In this document: piece after piece, positions 37,143-45,914 of the stretch | Position numbering within the stretch: position 1 is the first letter of the stretch | How the letters are laid out: each line of letters opens with the position of its first letter | Source of the DNA: Castellaniella ginsengisoli | GTDB lineage: Bacteria; Pseudomonadota; Gammaproteobacteria; Burkholderiales; Burkholderiaceae_B | Length of the DNA stretch: 64,000 nucleotides | Assembly: GCF_039523235.1 (NCBI RefSeq) | Contig: NZ_BAAAEX010000009.1 | Reading direction: 5' to 3' (one strand) | The notes under the pieces: model-generated | What the model saw: only the letters and a program-made list of their open reading frames with translations | Told to the model about the DNA's origin: nothing | Databases searched by the model: none | Position numbers and translations under genes: made by a program

Positions 37143-39665
37143 ATGGATGTACGTGCGACCGAACGTCACTTCTGGTTCGGCCGATGGCTGTCGCAAGAAG
37201 CGCTGGAGCATGAACTCGGCACGCTGGAGGCCCACATCGCCGATACGCTGGTTCAACCTTTCCCCCTTGAAGCTTTGCTTGCCGCCGCGCAGCAGGTCGC
37301 CGACTCGCTTGCACAGGGCTCCGAGCTTTATCAGCGCCTTGCCGCACTGGCAGCGCACACCAACGAGCCAGAGGAAGTCGCCCAGCTGCTGCAGGGGGCG
37401 GCACAGGCTCTCCAGCGTGATGCCCTGCTGGCTCGCCTGCGCGCAGAGCTAGGCGCGACCCACCCCGCCAGCATTGAGCGCCGGTACCCGGCCCGCCAGT
37501 TTGAAGCATGGCTTCCGGTGGGCTGTCTTGTGCATGTAATGCCCTCCAACGTATTTCTGGTCGCAGCACTGGGCTTGATTGAAGGGCTGCTGGCCGGCAA
37601 CCTGAATATCGTCAAGCTCAGTGCCCGCGACTCTTCCTTCGCAGCGGTTTTTGCCGAAGCCTTGTGCGAAGCCGACGCCAGCGGTCAGCTACGCAACTAC
37701 ATTGCGGTCCTGCGTTTTCCATCGAGCGAATCCGCAACGCTTGAGGCGCTGTTCTCGCATGCGGACACCCTCTCTGCCTGGGGCGGTGAATCGGCAATCG
37801 CAGCCATCCGTCGCATGGCGCCGCAGGGTATTCGCGTTGTAACCTGGGGCCACAAGCTCTCGTTCGGTTATCTTGCAGCCGATATCCTGGCCGACGAGAC
37901 GACCCGCTCCCAGGCATTGAAGGCCTTTTCCGCAGATGTCTGCCGCCTCGATCAGCAGGCATGCTCCAGCCCCCAGACGCTCTTTCTGGAATGCGACCCC
38001 GAAGCCCTGCACGCTTACGCGGATGAACTGGCTGCGCATCTTGCCGCGATCTCGCCCACGATCCCCGGGCAAACGCCGGAAACTGCAGAACAAGCTGAAA
38101 TCACGACCGTCACCCAGGTTGCAAAAGCGGAGGAAGCGCTGGGCTTGACGCGCGTCATCGAGGACCCCGAAGACCGCTGGCGTATTTACGTCGATACCCG
38201 GCCAGGTTTACGCCCCTCTCCGCTGTTTCGCAGTATCTGGGTCAAGCGCGTCGACCGTGGCCAACTAGTCAAAATGCTGCGTCCCATGCGGGCTTGGCTG
38301 CAAACCTGCGGGTTGGCATGTGGCTTGGGTTCGCTCGCTGAACTGACCCGCGCGCTCTTCGCCACCGGCGTGACCCGGGTGGTCCGCCCGGGCGAAATGA
38401 CCGACAGCTACGTCGGAGCCCCCCATGACGGCGTGTATGCGCTCCAGCAATTCACAAGACGCGTCACCCTCGATGCGCCGGAATCCGCACATGACGCAGG
38501 CAGCCTCTCTCAGTTGGAAACGGCCGCTCGGGGTGCGCCGCCTCTCGTTCCCATCATGACCAAGCAAGGTTTTCTAGAGGCCGCCGCGCCTGCCGGGACT
38601 CCCGAACTCATATTCCGCAGCGGCGGCTCCAGCGGCGTGACGGTATTTTCCACTTTTACCTGGGCGGACTACCACGCGCAGATGCAGACAGCCGCCCACG
38701 GCCTGCTTGCAGCCGGCTTCGACCCGCAGCAGGACTACGCCATGAATCTGTTCATGGCCGGAAACATGTATGGCAGTTTCATCAGCTTCTGGACGATTCT
38801 GGAAAAAATGGGCGCCCGGGTCGTCCCCATGGCCATGGTCACGGACTTCGCCATGATTGCCAGCACCATCGCGCAATTGAAAGTCAACACCCTGATTGGT
38901 TCGCCCTCCCACCTGATCGCGCTGTTCGAACAAGAAGGACAGCGCTTGAATGGCGTCGTGGAAAAGGTTTTCTATGGGGGCGAAGCCCTTACCCGCGCCC
39001 AGCGGCGGCGGCTGCAGGAAACCTTTGGCGTGCGCACCGTCAGATCCGTGGCTTACGGCTCGAACGATGCCGGCCCCATCGGTTACCAATGCGCCCATTG
39101 CACCGGAGGCGAGCATCACTTGTTCGAATCCATCCAAGACATGGAGATCGTCGCACTGGAGGAAGATGCTCCCGTACCGGCAGGAGAAACCGGGCGCATC
39201 CTTCTGACCACCTCTGCCAGTTTGCGCAGCCACCCCTCCATCGTCCGTTACGAAATCGGCGATACCGGCCGTTGGCTGGAAGGCCCGTGCGCCTGCGGCC
39301 GCCAGGATCGCCGCTTTGAGCTCCAGGGCCGCAGCAGCGACCTCTTCAAGGCCGGCGGGCCGTTCTTCAATGCTCGCCGATTCTCGGATATTCTGGACTC
39401 CAAACTGGAGTATTCCGGCCTTTCCCAGTTGCACGTGCTTGAAGAAGGGAACAACATCATTCTGGAACTGTGGATCCATGAGGGATCCGGTCTGTCGGAA
39501 GACGTTGTGGCCCAGAGCATCCGCCGGCACTACCCGGAGGTGGAGTTCTGCTGCACGGTCAGCACGACCTTTCATTTTCGAGTCAAAACCGTTGCGGACG
39601 TTGCCTTTGTGCGGGTCGCCGCCAGCGGCAAACTCAAGCCGGTCTGCGACCACCGTATCCACTGA
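37143..39665 (+). CDS. LuxC-type acyl-CoA reductase fused to a PaaK-like adenylate-forming ligase
   Basis: An 840-residue two-module enzyme. Residues about 1-445 are LuxC-like fatty-acyl reductase: HVMPSNVF (131-138), the catalytic cysteine C274 in QQACSSPQ, and the closing WVKRVDRGQL and TRVVRPGEMT blocks. Residues about 466-840 are a phenylacetate-CoA ligase (PaaK)-like adenylating domain: P-loop RSGGSSGVT (492-500), AYGSNDAG (637-644), RYEIGDTG (702-709), Cys pairs CAHC (650-653) and CACG (716-719) that could hold a metal, and a C-terminal SGKLKP with candidate catalytic K831. The start ATG at 37143 has AAGGA 7 bases upstream; an ATG at 37116 would overlap the previous gene. All key residues look intact, so the fusion is probably functional: acid activation and reduction to aldehyde in one chain. 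The substrate is unknown. Confidence 0.85.
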   Translation: MDVRATERHFWFGRWLSQEALEHELGTLEAHIADTLVQPFPLEALLAAAQQVADSLAQGSELYQRLAALAAHTNEPEEVAQLLQGAAQALQRDALLARLRAELGATHPASIERRYPARQFEAWLPVGCLVHVMPSNVFLVAALGLIEGLLAGNLNIVKLSARDSSFAAVFAEALCEADASGQLRNYIAVLRFPSSESATLEALFSHADTLSAWGGESAIAAIRRMAPQGIRVVTWGHKLSFGYLAADILADETTRSQALKAFSADVCRLDQQACSSPQTLFLECDPEALHAYADELAAHLAAISPTIPGQTPETAEQAEITTVTQVAKAEEALGLTRVIEDPEDRWRIYVDTRPGLRPSPLFRSIWVKRVDRGQLVKMLRPMRAWLQTCGLACGLGSLAELTRALFATGVTRVVRPGEMTDSYVGAPHDGVYALQQFTRRVTLDAPESAHDAGSLSQLETAARGAPPLVPIMTKQGFLEAAAPAGTPELIFRSGGSSGVTVFSTFTWADYHAQMQTAAHGLLAAGFDPQQDYAMNLFMAGNMYGSFISFWTILEKMGARVVPMAMVTDFAMIASTIAQLKVNTLIGSPSHLIALFEQEGQRLNGVVEKVFYGGEALTRAQRRRLQETFGVRTVRSVAYGSNDAGPIGYQCAHCTGGEHHLFESIQDMEIVALEEDAPVPAGETGRILLTTSASLRSHPSIVRYEIGDTGRWLEGPCACGRQDRRFELQGRSSDLFKAGGPFFNARRFSDILDSKLEYSGLSQLHVLEEGNNIILELWIHEGSGLSEDVVAQSIRRHYPEVEFCCTVSTTFHFRVKTVADVAFVRVAASGKLKPVCDHRIH

Positions 39666-39685
39666 ACGGGCACCTCGATGCGACC

Positions 39686-40969
39686 ATGACCACCCCCACC
39701 CATCACCCCCGGCTCGCCGGACATCTGCACTTCGTAGCAACAAACTCGCCCTATTACCGGAAGCTCTGGAAAGGCAGCTACGCAGGCACTCACACCCCCT
39801 TGGCCGCCTTGCCGACGGCAGCCCTGGACACTTACTGGTCCGCCAACCAACCCGACGGCAATCAGGTATTGACGACCATCCAGCTCGATGGTCCCATCTT
39901 CAAAAGCGGCGGCACCACCGGCAACCCCAAGTTCTCCTTCTTCAGCAATGAAGACTGGCGGGCGCTGTGCTCCGCCTTCGGTGCGGGCATGAAGCGGGGA
40001 GGCCTGAAGCCGGGCGAGCCGATTGCCAATATGTTCTACGGCGGCCAGATGTATGCATCCTTTCTTTTTATTGGCCGCGCAATTGAGCAAGCCGGCGAGG
40101 GGGTGCAGTTTCCTCTTTCAGGCGCCGCCCCTGAAGCGGAGATCATCAAAACGCTGCAACAGTTCCGTATTGAAACGCTCGCGGGCGTGCCCACATCGCT
40201 ACTGGCCCTCTTGCCCGCACTCGCCGCCACAAAACCCGGCAGCATCCAGTTGAAGCGCTTTCTGTATGGGGGCGAGGCCATCTTCCCTGATCAGATTGCT
40301 GCTTTACAGCGAGTATTGCCGGGCTGTGCAGTGCAATCGGTCGGCATCGCGGGGGTGGACTATGGCGAACTGGGCTGGAGCGAACCCGACACCCACCCCG
40401 GCATCCATCGCTGCTTTGACGACAGCACCGTGCTGGAAATTCTGGATGACTCAGGCCGCCAAATCCAAGAGCCCGGAGACATTGGGGAACTGGTCATCAC
40501 CAACTTCAAACGCCGCTTGATGCCCATTGTGCGCTACCCGGTAGGCGATCGCGGCCAGTGGGTAGACCCGCCCGGAACCCCGTTCAGGCGCTTCCAGGTG
40601 CTCGGGCGCAGCAACAACTGCGCGCGCATCGGGCCGGTATCGCTCTACGCGGAAGACGTCCAGAATGTGCTCTCGCACGTGCCGGGCTCCGACTGCATCA
40701 ATTTCCAGTTGCTGATCGAGCACATCGAGCAGCGCGACCGCTGCACCCTGCGCATTGCCGTTGCGGCACCGCAAGCCGTTGCGCCCGGTCTCGGCCAGAA
40801 AGTGATCGACGCTTTGCACCGTGAACGCCCCATGATTGCCGACCTCACAGGCCAGGGCGTCATTCATCCGGTCATTGTGCAATGGGTCGAGCCCAGAGCT
40901 CTCATCACCAACGCGCGTACTGGAAAAACCCCGCGGGTCGTGGACCGCCGCCAGGAGCCGCAACCATGA
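39686..40969 (+). CDS. Second PaaK-like adenylate-forming ligase
   Basis: A 427-residue stand-alone member of the PaaK/CoF-synthetase-like AMP-forming family: P-loop KSGGTTGNPK (73-82), the substrate-pocket region FYGGQMYASFLF, GVDYGELGW as the acid-activation motif, RYPVGDRGQW, VLGRSNN and a C-terminal NARTGKTPR with candidate lysine. It is shorter and clearly different from the ligase half of the preceding fusion, so it is not a recent duplicate. It lies 20 bp after the fusion and overlaps the next gene by 4 bp. It may activate a second acid or load a carrier; this is inference. Confidence 0.82.
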   Translation: MTTPTHHPRLAGHLHFVATNSPYYRKLWKGSYAGTHTPLAALPTAALDTYWSANQPDGNQVLTTIQLDGPIFKSGGTTGNPKFSFFSNEDWRALCSAFGAGMKRGGLKPGEPIANMFYGGQMYASFLFIGRAIEQAGEGVQFPLSGAAPEAEIIKTLQQFRIETLAGVPTSLLALLPALAATKPGSIQLKRFLYGGEAIFPDQIAALQRVLPGCAVQSVGIAGVDYGELGWSEPDTHPGIHRCFDDSTVLEILDDSGRQIQEPGDIGELVITNFKRRLMPIVRYPVGDRGQWVDPPGTPFRRFQVLGRSNNCARIGPVSLYAEDVQNVLSHVPGSDCINFQLLIEHIEQRDRCTLRIAVAAPQAVAPGLGQKVIDALHRERPMIADLTGQGVIHPVIVQWVEPRALITNARTGKTPRVVDRRQEPQP

Positions 40970-42474
40970 ACGGCCAGATTGCCGGCCCGCCCTTGTCGTC
41001 TGTCCGCCTCCGGATACCCGCCTGCATGGGCGCCATTGCATATGTCCAGCACGCCACGCATTGGTTTGTCGAACAAGCGGAAATGGCGGAACGCCAGAGC
41101 TTCGCCATCAATCTCGCCATTGAAGAGCTGATTCTGACACTGCTGCGCCATGCCTTTGATGGGGGCAGTGAGCAAGGCGATCTGGAAATCAGCATCGAAC
41201 TGCACAGCACGCTTTTGCGGCTGGAAGTGGCATGCCGCGCTCTGCCCTTCGATCTGAGCATGGTGCCGAGTTACCAGCCTGGCGAGGCAGGTGACGACGC
41301 CTCGCTTTCCGTGTTGCTGCTCAAGCACATGGTCGATCGGTACCATCTGCACAACGGCGGGAGGGACGGCTATCGCATACTGCTTGAGTGGTTGCGGCCG
41401 CTGGCTCACGTTGAGGAGATGGATCACTCTCCCGCTCCTGAAGGCGCTGCTGTCCAGGCAGATGGGCCCGTCGACCCGATTGCAGAAATTCGCCCCTTGA
41501 GAGAAGACGAGGCGCTGGCATTGTCCAGGCTGGTCTATCGCAGCTACGGCTATAGCTACGTCAGCGATTTTCTTTATTACCCCCAGCGGATCGTCGCCCG
41601 CTTGCAAGACAAGACGCTGCACTCATGGGTTGCCGTCTCAGAACGAGGAGAACTGGCCGGCCATGCCGCCTTGATGAGCAGCGGGCCCGGCGCTGCTGCC
41701 GTTGAATGGGGCATAGGCGTGATCGACCCGCGTTGGCGCGGCCAGAACCTGCTGAGAAAGCTTTCGGCCGAGGTCACCCGCCAAGCTGCTGAAACCGACG
41801 CCAGCATTCTATTCGTGCATGCTGTCACCAATCACCCCCTCACACAGAAAAGCGGAATTCGTCTGGGTTTCCAAGTGACCGCCCTGCTGCTGGGATTCGC
41901 CCCCGCCGATCTTGAGTTTCGGCACATCCACGACCAGTTGAGCCAAAGAGAAAGCACCTTTATCGGCATCCGCCCACTCAAACCGCTGCCTAAGCAGGCA
42001 CTGTATCTTCCGGCCCGCCATGCCGACACGATCCGCCTGCTGGCAACAGGCGCAGGCATCGCACTGATTGAAGCAACGGCCTTGACCGCACACCCCGCTG
42101 AGGATGCCGTCACCGCCTTCGACACCCTGATCGAGCCGTCGGTCAATGTCGCGTTCATGAATCTCGCCTCGGCCGGCGCCGAGCTCGCCTCCTCGCTCGC
42201 GGCTGAACGCAGACGCTTGTGCCGGGAAAAGGTGGACGTCATCTATCTGAATATCGACTTGTCTTCCGCGTATGCGCAATACGCCACCGAAGTCGCTGAA
42301 GCCGACGGCTTTTTCCTGGCCGGCTTGACGCCCATGCAACCATGGCCCTACACCCTGACGCTGCAATACCTGAATAACCTGGATTTCGATTACGGTGCCA
42401 TTCACGCGGTGGGCGAGCAAGCGGAATGGCTCAAGACCCTGGTCCGACAGGAACAGCAAAGAGTCAGTGGCTGA
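40966..42474 (+). CDS. RsbW-like ATPase domain fused to GNAT acetyltransferase
   Basis: A 502-residue protein. Residues about 1-145 resemble the HATPase domain of RsbW-type anti-sigma kinases (NLAIEELILTLLRHAF; LKHMVDRYHLHNGGRDGYRI), but the N-box Asn and the DxGxG glycines are not conserved (CRALPFDLS), so ATP binding is doubtful. Residues about 172-310 are a GNAT domain with acetyl-CoA motif IDPRWRGQNLLRKL (253-266) and SGIRLGFQV. The last 190 residues are unassigned; RLCREKVDVIYLNID onward looks like a second, degenerate GNAT-type fold. It overlaps the previous gene by an ATGA. It may control the operon's adenylating enzymes by lysine acetylation, as Pat does for acetyl-CoA synthetase; this is inference. 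Confidence 0.75.
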   Translation: MNGQIAGPPLSSVRLRIPACMGAIAYVQHATHWFVEQAEMAERQSFAINLAIEELILTLLRHAFDGGSEQGDLEISIELHSTLLRLEVACRALPFDLSMVPSYQPGEAGDDASLSVLLLKHMVDRYHLHNGGRDGYRILLEWLRPLAHVEEMDHSPAPEGAAVQADGPVDPIAEIRPLREDEALALSRLVYRSYGYSYVSDFLYYPQRIVARLQDKTLHSWVAVSERGELAGHAALMSSGPGAAAVEWGIGVIDPRWRGQNLLRKLSAEVTRQAAETDASILFVHAVTNHPLTQKSGIRLGFQVTALLLGFAPADLEFRHIHDQLSQRESTFIGIRPLKPLPKQALYLPARHADTIRLLATGAGIALIEATALTAHPAEDAVTAFDTLIEPSVNVAFMNLASAGAELASSLAAERRRLCREKVDVIYLNIDLSSAYAQYATEVAEADGFFLAGLTPMQPWPYTLTLQYLNNLDFDYGAIHAVGEQAEWLKTLVRQEQQRVSG

Positions 42475-42592
42475 TCCCTGTCCACGTCGCCACCCACCAT
42501 GCGGGCCGCCACGCCACGGACACACTGCGAAACGTGTGCCCCGGCCGCAAATGCTAAAGTTCCGGCACGACTCTGCCTTTGCTTCCCACATC

Positions 42593-43849
42593 ATGTTTCG
42601 CCTCCGGTACTCAGGCCTGCGCTACTTTTTTGTTCTTGCCATCGGCTGCCTCTGCCTGGCGTCGGGCGCCGCCCACGCGGGCCTGACGTACCGCTTGACC
42701 AGCCCGCAGGCCGGCCCCGGCAGCACCGTCGAGCTCGAAGGCCTGCTGACGAACGACACCGGCGCCGCGCTTTCGGCCCCGGTCGCACGGGAACTGACGG
42801 GGCAATGGATCGATGCCCAGGGGCGGTCCCTGCCCGCGCACTTCCAACTGCGGACCTCGCCGGACGCCATCAACCTGCCCGCCAATACCTTCACCCGCAT
42901 GGCCTGGAGCGGCCGGGTGCCGGAAAACGCACAGGGCCTGTTGACCCTGCGCCTGGATGGCGCGGCCGACACCCTGCTGGCGCTGCGGATCGATCCCGCC
43001 CTCCCCGGCACGCAGGTCGCCGCGAACACGTCGGCGGATACCGCCGGCACACCCGCCGCCGCGCCGCCGGCCACGGCGCTGGCGGCCGCCTCGGCGCCGG
43101 CGGCCATGCCGACCAACGGCCTGTCGCCCTTCGATACATTCCGGAACGCGATTTCTTCCTACGAGCCCGTCTACTTCGCCGTGGGCAACCGGGGCGGCGC
43201 CAACGCCCGTTTCCAGGTCAGTTTCAAATACCGCCCTTTCAGCCCGGACGATCCCGCCCGGCCGGCTTTCATGGACAACTGGTATTTCGGCTACACCCAG
43301 ACCGCCCTGTGGGACTTGCATTCGGACTCCATCCCCTTCGTGGACACGACGTACAACCCCAGTCTGTTCTGGGCGCGCGACGCGTTATGGGCAACCGCCG
43401 ACAAGCGCTGGGCCCTGGGGCTGAACGCCGGGTTCGAACACAAATCCAATGGCAAGGAAGACGAGGATTCCCGCTCTCTGAATGACTTCTACGTTCAGCC
43501 GCAAGTCGACTACCGCTTCGACGGCGGCAGTACGCTCAGCTTTCAGCCGCGCTTCAAGTACTACGCCTGGACCGACCGCGATATGGACTACCCGGGCACC
43601 CTGGGCTACGTGGACTGGAAATTGCGTTGGGCGCACGATGACGGCCTGATCCTGTCGGGCTTGTACCGCCAGGGCACGGGCGGGCGCAACGCCACCCAAC
43701 TGGAAGCCGCCTGGCCCTTGAAGCGCACTTTCCTGCACATGAACGGCTACTTGTACGTGCAGTATTTCCGGGGCTACGGCGAAACATTGCTGGGCTACAA
43801 CCAGAAAACCGACCCGCAACTGCGCATCGGCATTGCGCTGGTGCCCTGA
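42593..43849 (+). CDS. pldA: Outer membrane phospholipase A1
   Basis: OMPLA, a beta-barrel that hydrolyses phospholipids in the outer leaflet and helps keep lipid asymmetry. The 418-residue precursor has a signal peptide (FFVLAIGCLCLASGAAHA), an N-terminal region of about 165 residues ending in an Ala/Pro-rich linker, then the barrel. The active-site motif FEHKSNG (H283, S285) and SRSLND with the third-residue Asn are present. The N-terminal extension makes it longer than E. coli PldA (289). The start is the ATG at 42593. The next gene follows by 12 bp, so they are likely co-transcribed. Confidence 0.92.
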   Translation: MFRLRYSGLRYFFVLAIGCLCLASGAAHAGLTYRLTSPQAGPGSTVELEGLLTNDTGAALSAPVARELTGQWIDAQGRSLPAHFQLRTSPDAINLPANTFTRMAWSGRVPENAQGLLTLRLDGAADTLLALRIDPALPGTQVAANTSADTAGTPAAAPPATALAAASAPAAMPTNGLSPFDTFRNAISSYEPVYFAVGNRGGANARFQVSFKYRPFSPDDPARPAFMDNWYFGYTQTALWDLHSDSIPFVDTTYNPSLFWARDALWATADKRWALGLNAGFEHKSNGKEDEDSRSLNDFYVQPQVDYRFDGGSTLSFQPRFKYYAWTDRDMDYPGTLGYVDWKLRWAHDDGLILSGLYRQGTGGRNATQLEAAWPLKRTFLHMNGYLYVQYFRGYGETLLGYNQKTDPQLRIGIALVP

Positions 43850-43861
43850 GGACTCCATTCC

Positions 43862-45751
43862 ATGTTCACCCAGATCGGGATTTTCATCCTGGCGGCCCTG
43901 GCGCTGCTGACGCTCAGCCGCCTGCTGCTGACCGCCTGGCTATGGCCCCGGGTGCGTGAGGCCGGCGGCCCCTGGCCGATCTTCCGCTGGGGCCTGCGCA
44001 TCGATCTGAACCAGATCGCCATGTGGGCCGGGATCCCGCTGCTGCTGGCGCCCTGGGCGGGCGACCGCCCCCTCGCCATCTTCCTGACCGGTCTGTGGCT
44101 GCAGGCCGTCTGGCTGTTGTTCGTGCTGCTGGAGGTGTCCACGCCCCAGTTCATCCGGGAATACGACAGCCGCCCCAACCGCCTGTACATCGACTACCTG
44201 AAATACCCCAAGGAAGTCTTCGGCATGTTGTGGAAGGGCTATAAGCTGGTCCTGCTGGCGGCCGCCCTGGGCCTGGGCCTGGCGGCCTGGCTGGGCCATG
44301 CCCTGTTTGCCCAGGCGCAGCCCGACACCCTGCCCGCCTGGCCCTGGCGCATCCTGCTCACGCTGGTGTTCGCCGCCCTCGTCGCGCTGGCCATCCGGGG
44401 CACGCTGGGCCACCGCCCGATCAATCCGGCCTCGGTGGCCTGGTGCGGCGACAGCCTGCTCAACACCCTGCCCCTGACCTCCCTGTACAACGTGCTGTTC
44501 GCCCTGTATGCGATCAAGAACGAGCGCGCGGCGGCCGATGTCTACGGCGACCTGCCCGATCCCGAACTGCACGCCATCATCCAGGCGCACGCCGGCATCC
44601 CGCCCGGCCCCCCCGAGCTCCCCACCCTGCACGCCCAGCCGCCCAGCCGGCGGCCCGCCCGGCCCCACAACCTGGTGCTGATCGTCGAGGAAAGCCTGGG
44701 CGCCCAGTACGTGGGCAACCTGGGCGGCGCCGGCCTGACGCCCTGCCTGGATGCCCTGGCGTCCGAAGGCTGGAACTTCACCCGCGCGTACGCCACCGGC
44801 ACCCGCTCGGTGCGCGGCCTGGAGGCCGTCACGGCGGGCTTTCCGCCCACGCTGTCCGATGCCGCCCTGCGCCTGGGAAACGCCCAAAGCCGATTCTTCA
44901 CCCTGGCCCAGTTGCTCAAGCGCCACGGCTACCGTTCGCGCTTCATCTACGGCGGCGAGGCCCACTTCGACAACATGAAGAGCTTCTTCCTGGGCAACGG
45001 CTTCGACGAGCTGCACGACCTGCCGACCTTCGAGTCGCCGGCCTTCGTCGGCACCTGGGGCGTCAGCGACGAAGACATGTTCGACAAGCTGCATGCGCTG
45101 CTGTCGCAGCCCGGCGAACAACCCACCCTGCACCTGGCTTTTTCCGTCAGCAACCACACCCCCTGGGAATACCCCGCCGGCCGTATCCCGGTCGACGGCG
45201 ATCCCGCCACGGTGCAACACACCGTGCGCTACGCGGACTGGGCCATCGGCCGTTTTTTCGAGCAGGCCCGCGCCAGCGACTATTGGGACCATACGGTGTT
45301 CCTGATCGTCGCCGACCACGACTCCCGCGTCGGCGGCGCCCAGCGCATTCCGCTGCGCCACTTCCACATCCCCGCCCTGATCCTGGGCGCGGGAGTCGAG
45401 GCGCGGCAAGACTCCCGCATCATCAGCCAGATCGACCTGCCGACGACGCTGTTGTCGCTGATCGGCATCGACGATGCCCACCCGATGATCGGCCACGACC
45501 TGACGCGGCCCGACGCGGGCGGCCGCGCCATGATGCAGTACGAAGAGCACTACGGCTACCTGCAAGGCGATGTCCTGGCGGTGCTGGAGCCCCACCAGGC
45601 GGCCAGTTTCTACCGTTATGCCGCGCCGGACGGCTATGCGCCGCTCGGCCCGGATCCCGAGCTCGGCCGCATCGCCCTGGCCCATGCCCTGTGGCCCACC
45701 TGGGCCTACCGGCACCACGCCCACACACTGCCGGAGCTTCGGCTGTCCTAG
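43862..45751 (+). CDS. LTA synthase/OpgB-like membrane phosphotransferase
   Basis: A 629-residue inner-membrane protein: about five N-terminal helices, then a periplasmic alkaline-phosphatase/sulfatase-fold domain (about 280-560). Metal and nucleophile residues fit the LtaS family: Glu in LIVEESLGAQY, the nucleophilic Thr in YATGTRSVRG and the DH pair in IVADHDSRVGG. Gram-negative members transfer phosphoglycerol or phosphoethanolamine to periplasmic glucans or envelope lipids; the acceptor here is unknown. It lies 12 bp after pldA, suggesting a shared role in envelope lipid turnover. Confidence 0.88.
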   Translation: MFTQIGIFILAALALLTLSRLLLTAWLWPRVREAGGPWPIFRWGLRIDLNQIAMWAGIPLLLAPWAGDRPLAIFLTGLWLQAVWLLFVLLEVSTPQFIREYDSRPNRLYIDYLKYPKEVFGMLWKGYKLVLLAAALGLGLAAWLGHALFAQAQPDTLPAWPWRILLTLVFAALVALAIRGTLGHRPINPASVAWCGDSLLNTLPLTSLYNVLFALYAIKNERAAADVYGDLPDPELHAIIQAHAGIPPGPPELPTLHAQPPSRRPARPHNLVLIVEESLGAQYVGNLGGAGLTPCLDALASEGWNFTRAYATGTRSVRGLEAVTAGFPPTLSDAALRLGNAQSRFFTLAQLLKRHGYRSRFIYGGEAHFDNMKSFFLGNGFDELHDLPTFESPAFVGTWGVSDEDMFDKLHALLSQPGEQPTLHLAFSVSNHTPWEYPAGRIPVDGDPATVQHTVRYADWAIGRFFEQARASDYWDHTVFLIVADHDSRVGGAQRIPLRHFHIPALILGAGVEARQDSRIISQIDLPTTLLSLIGIDDAHPMIGHDLTRPDAGGRAMMQYEEHYGYLQGDVLAVLEPHQAASFYRYAAPDGYAPLGPDPELGRIALAHALWPTWAYRHHAHTLPELRLS

Positions 45752-45817
45752 GTCGTCAAAAACAAGGTCCGCAAAGGCTTTTGACCCTATGCCCCATGGT
45801 AGAATTTGCGATCCAGT

Positions 45818-45894
45818 CGGGGCGTAGCGCAGTCTGGTAGCGCATCTGCTTTGGGAGCAGAGGGTCGCATGTTCGAATCATGTCGCCCCGACCA
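45818..45894 (+). tRNA. tRNA-Pro (anticodon TGG)
   Basis: Cloverleaf of 77 bases: acceptor CGGGGCG/CGCCCCG, D arm AGCGCAGTCTGGTAGCGC, anticodon loop TTTGGGA (anticodon TGG), T arm CATGTTCGAATCATG, discriminator A, encoded CCA. TAGAAT (45800-45805) lies 12 bp upstream as a -10 box; TTGACC (45781-45786) is close to it at only 13 bp spacing. Confidence 0.97.
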
Positions 45895-45914
45895 ACCACG
45901 ATCGAGGAAACCCT

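Noticed and set aside
35948..42474. A bioluminescence operon
   Set aside because: No luxA, luxB, luxD or luxG is in or near the cluster, so light production is not supported.
35860..42592. Attachment-site repeats bounding the lux-type operon
   Set aside because: I compared the tRNA-Arg 3' end with the DNA after 42474 and saw no copy; no integrase is present. An island is possible but not shown.
45781..45805. Standard promoter for tRNA-Pro
   Set aside because: TTGACC and TAGAAT are good hexamers, but the 13-bp spacing is too short for a normal sigma-70 promoter; only the -10 is mentioned with the tRNA.
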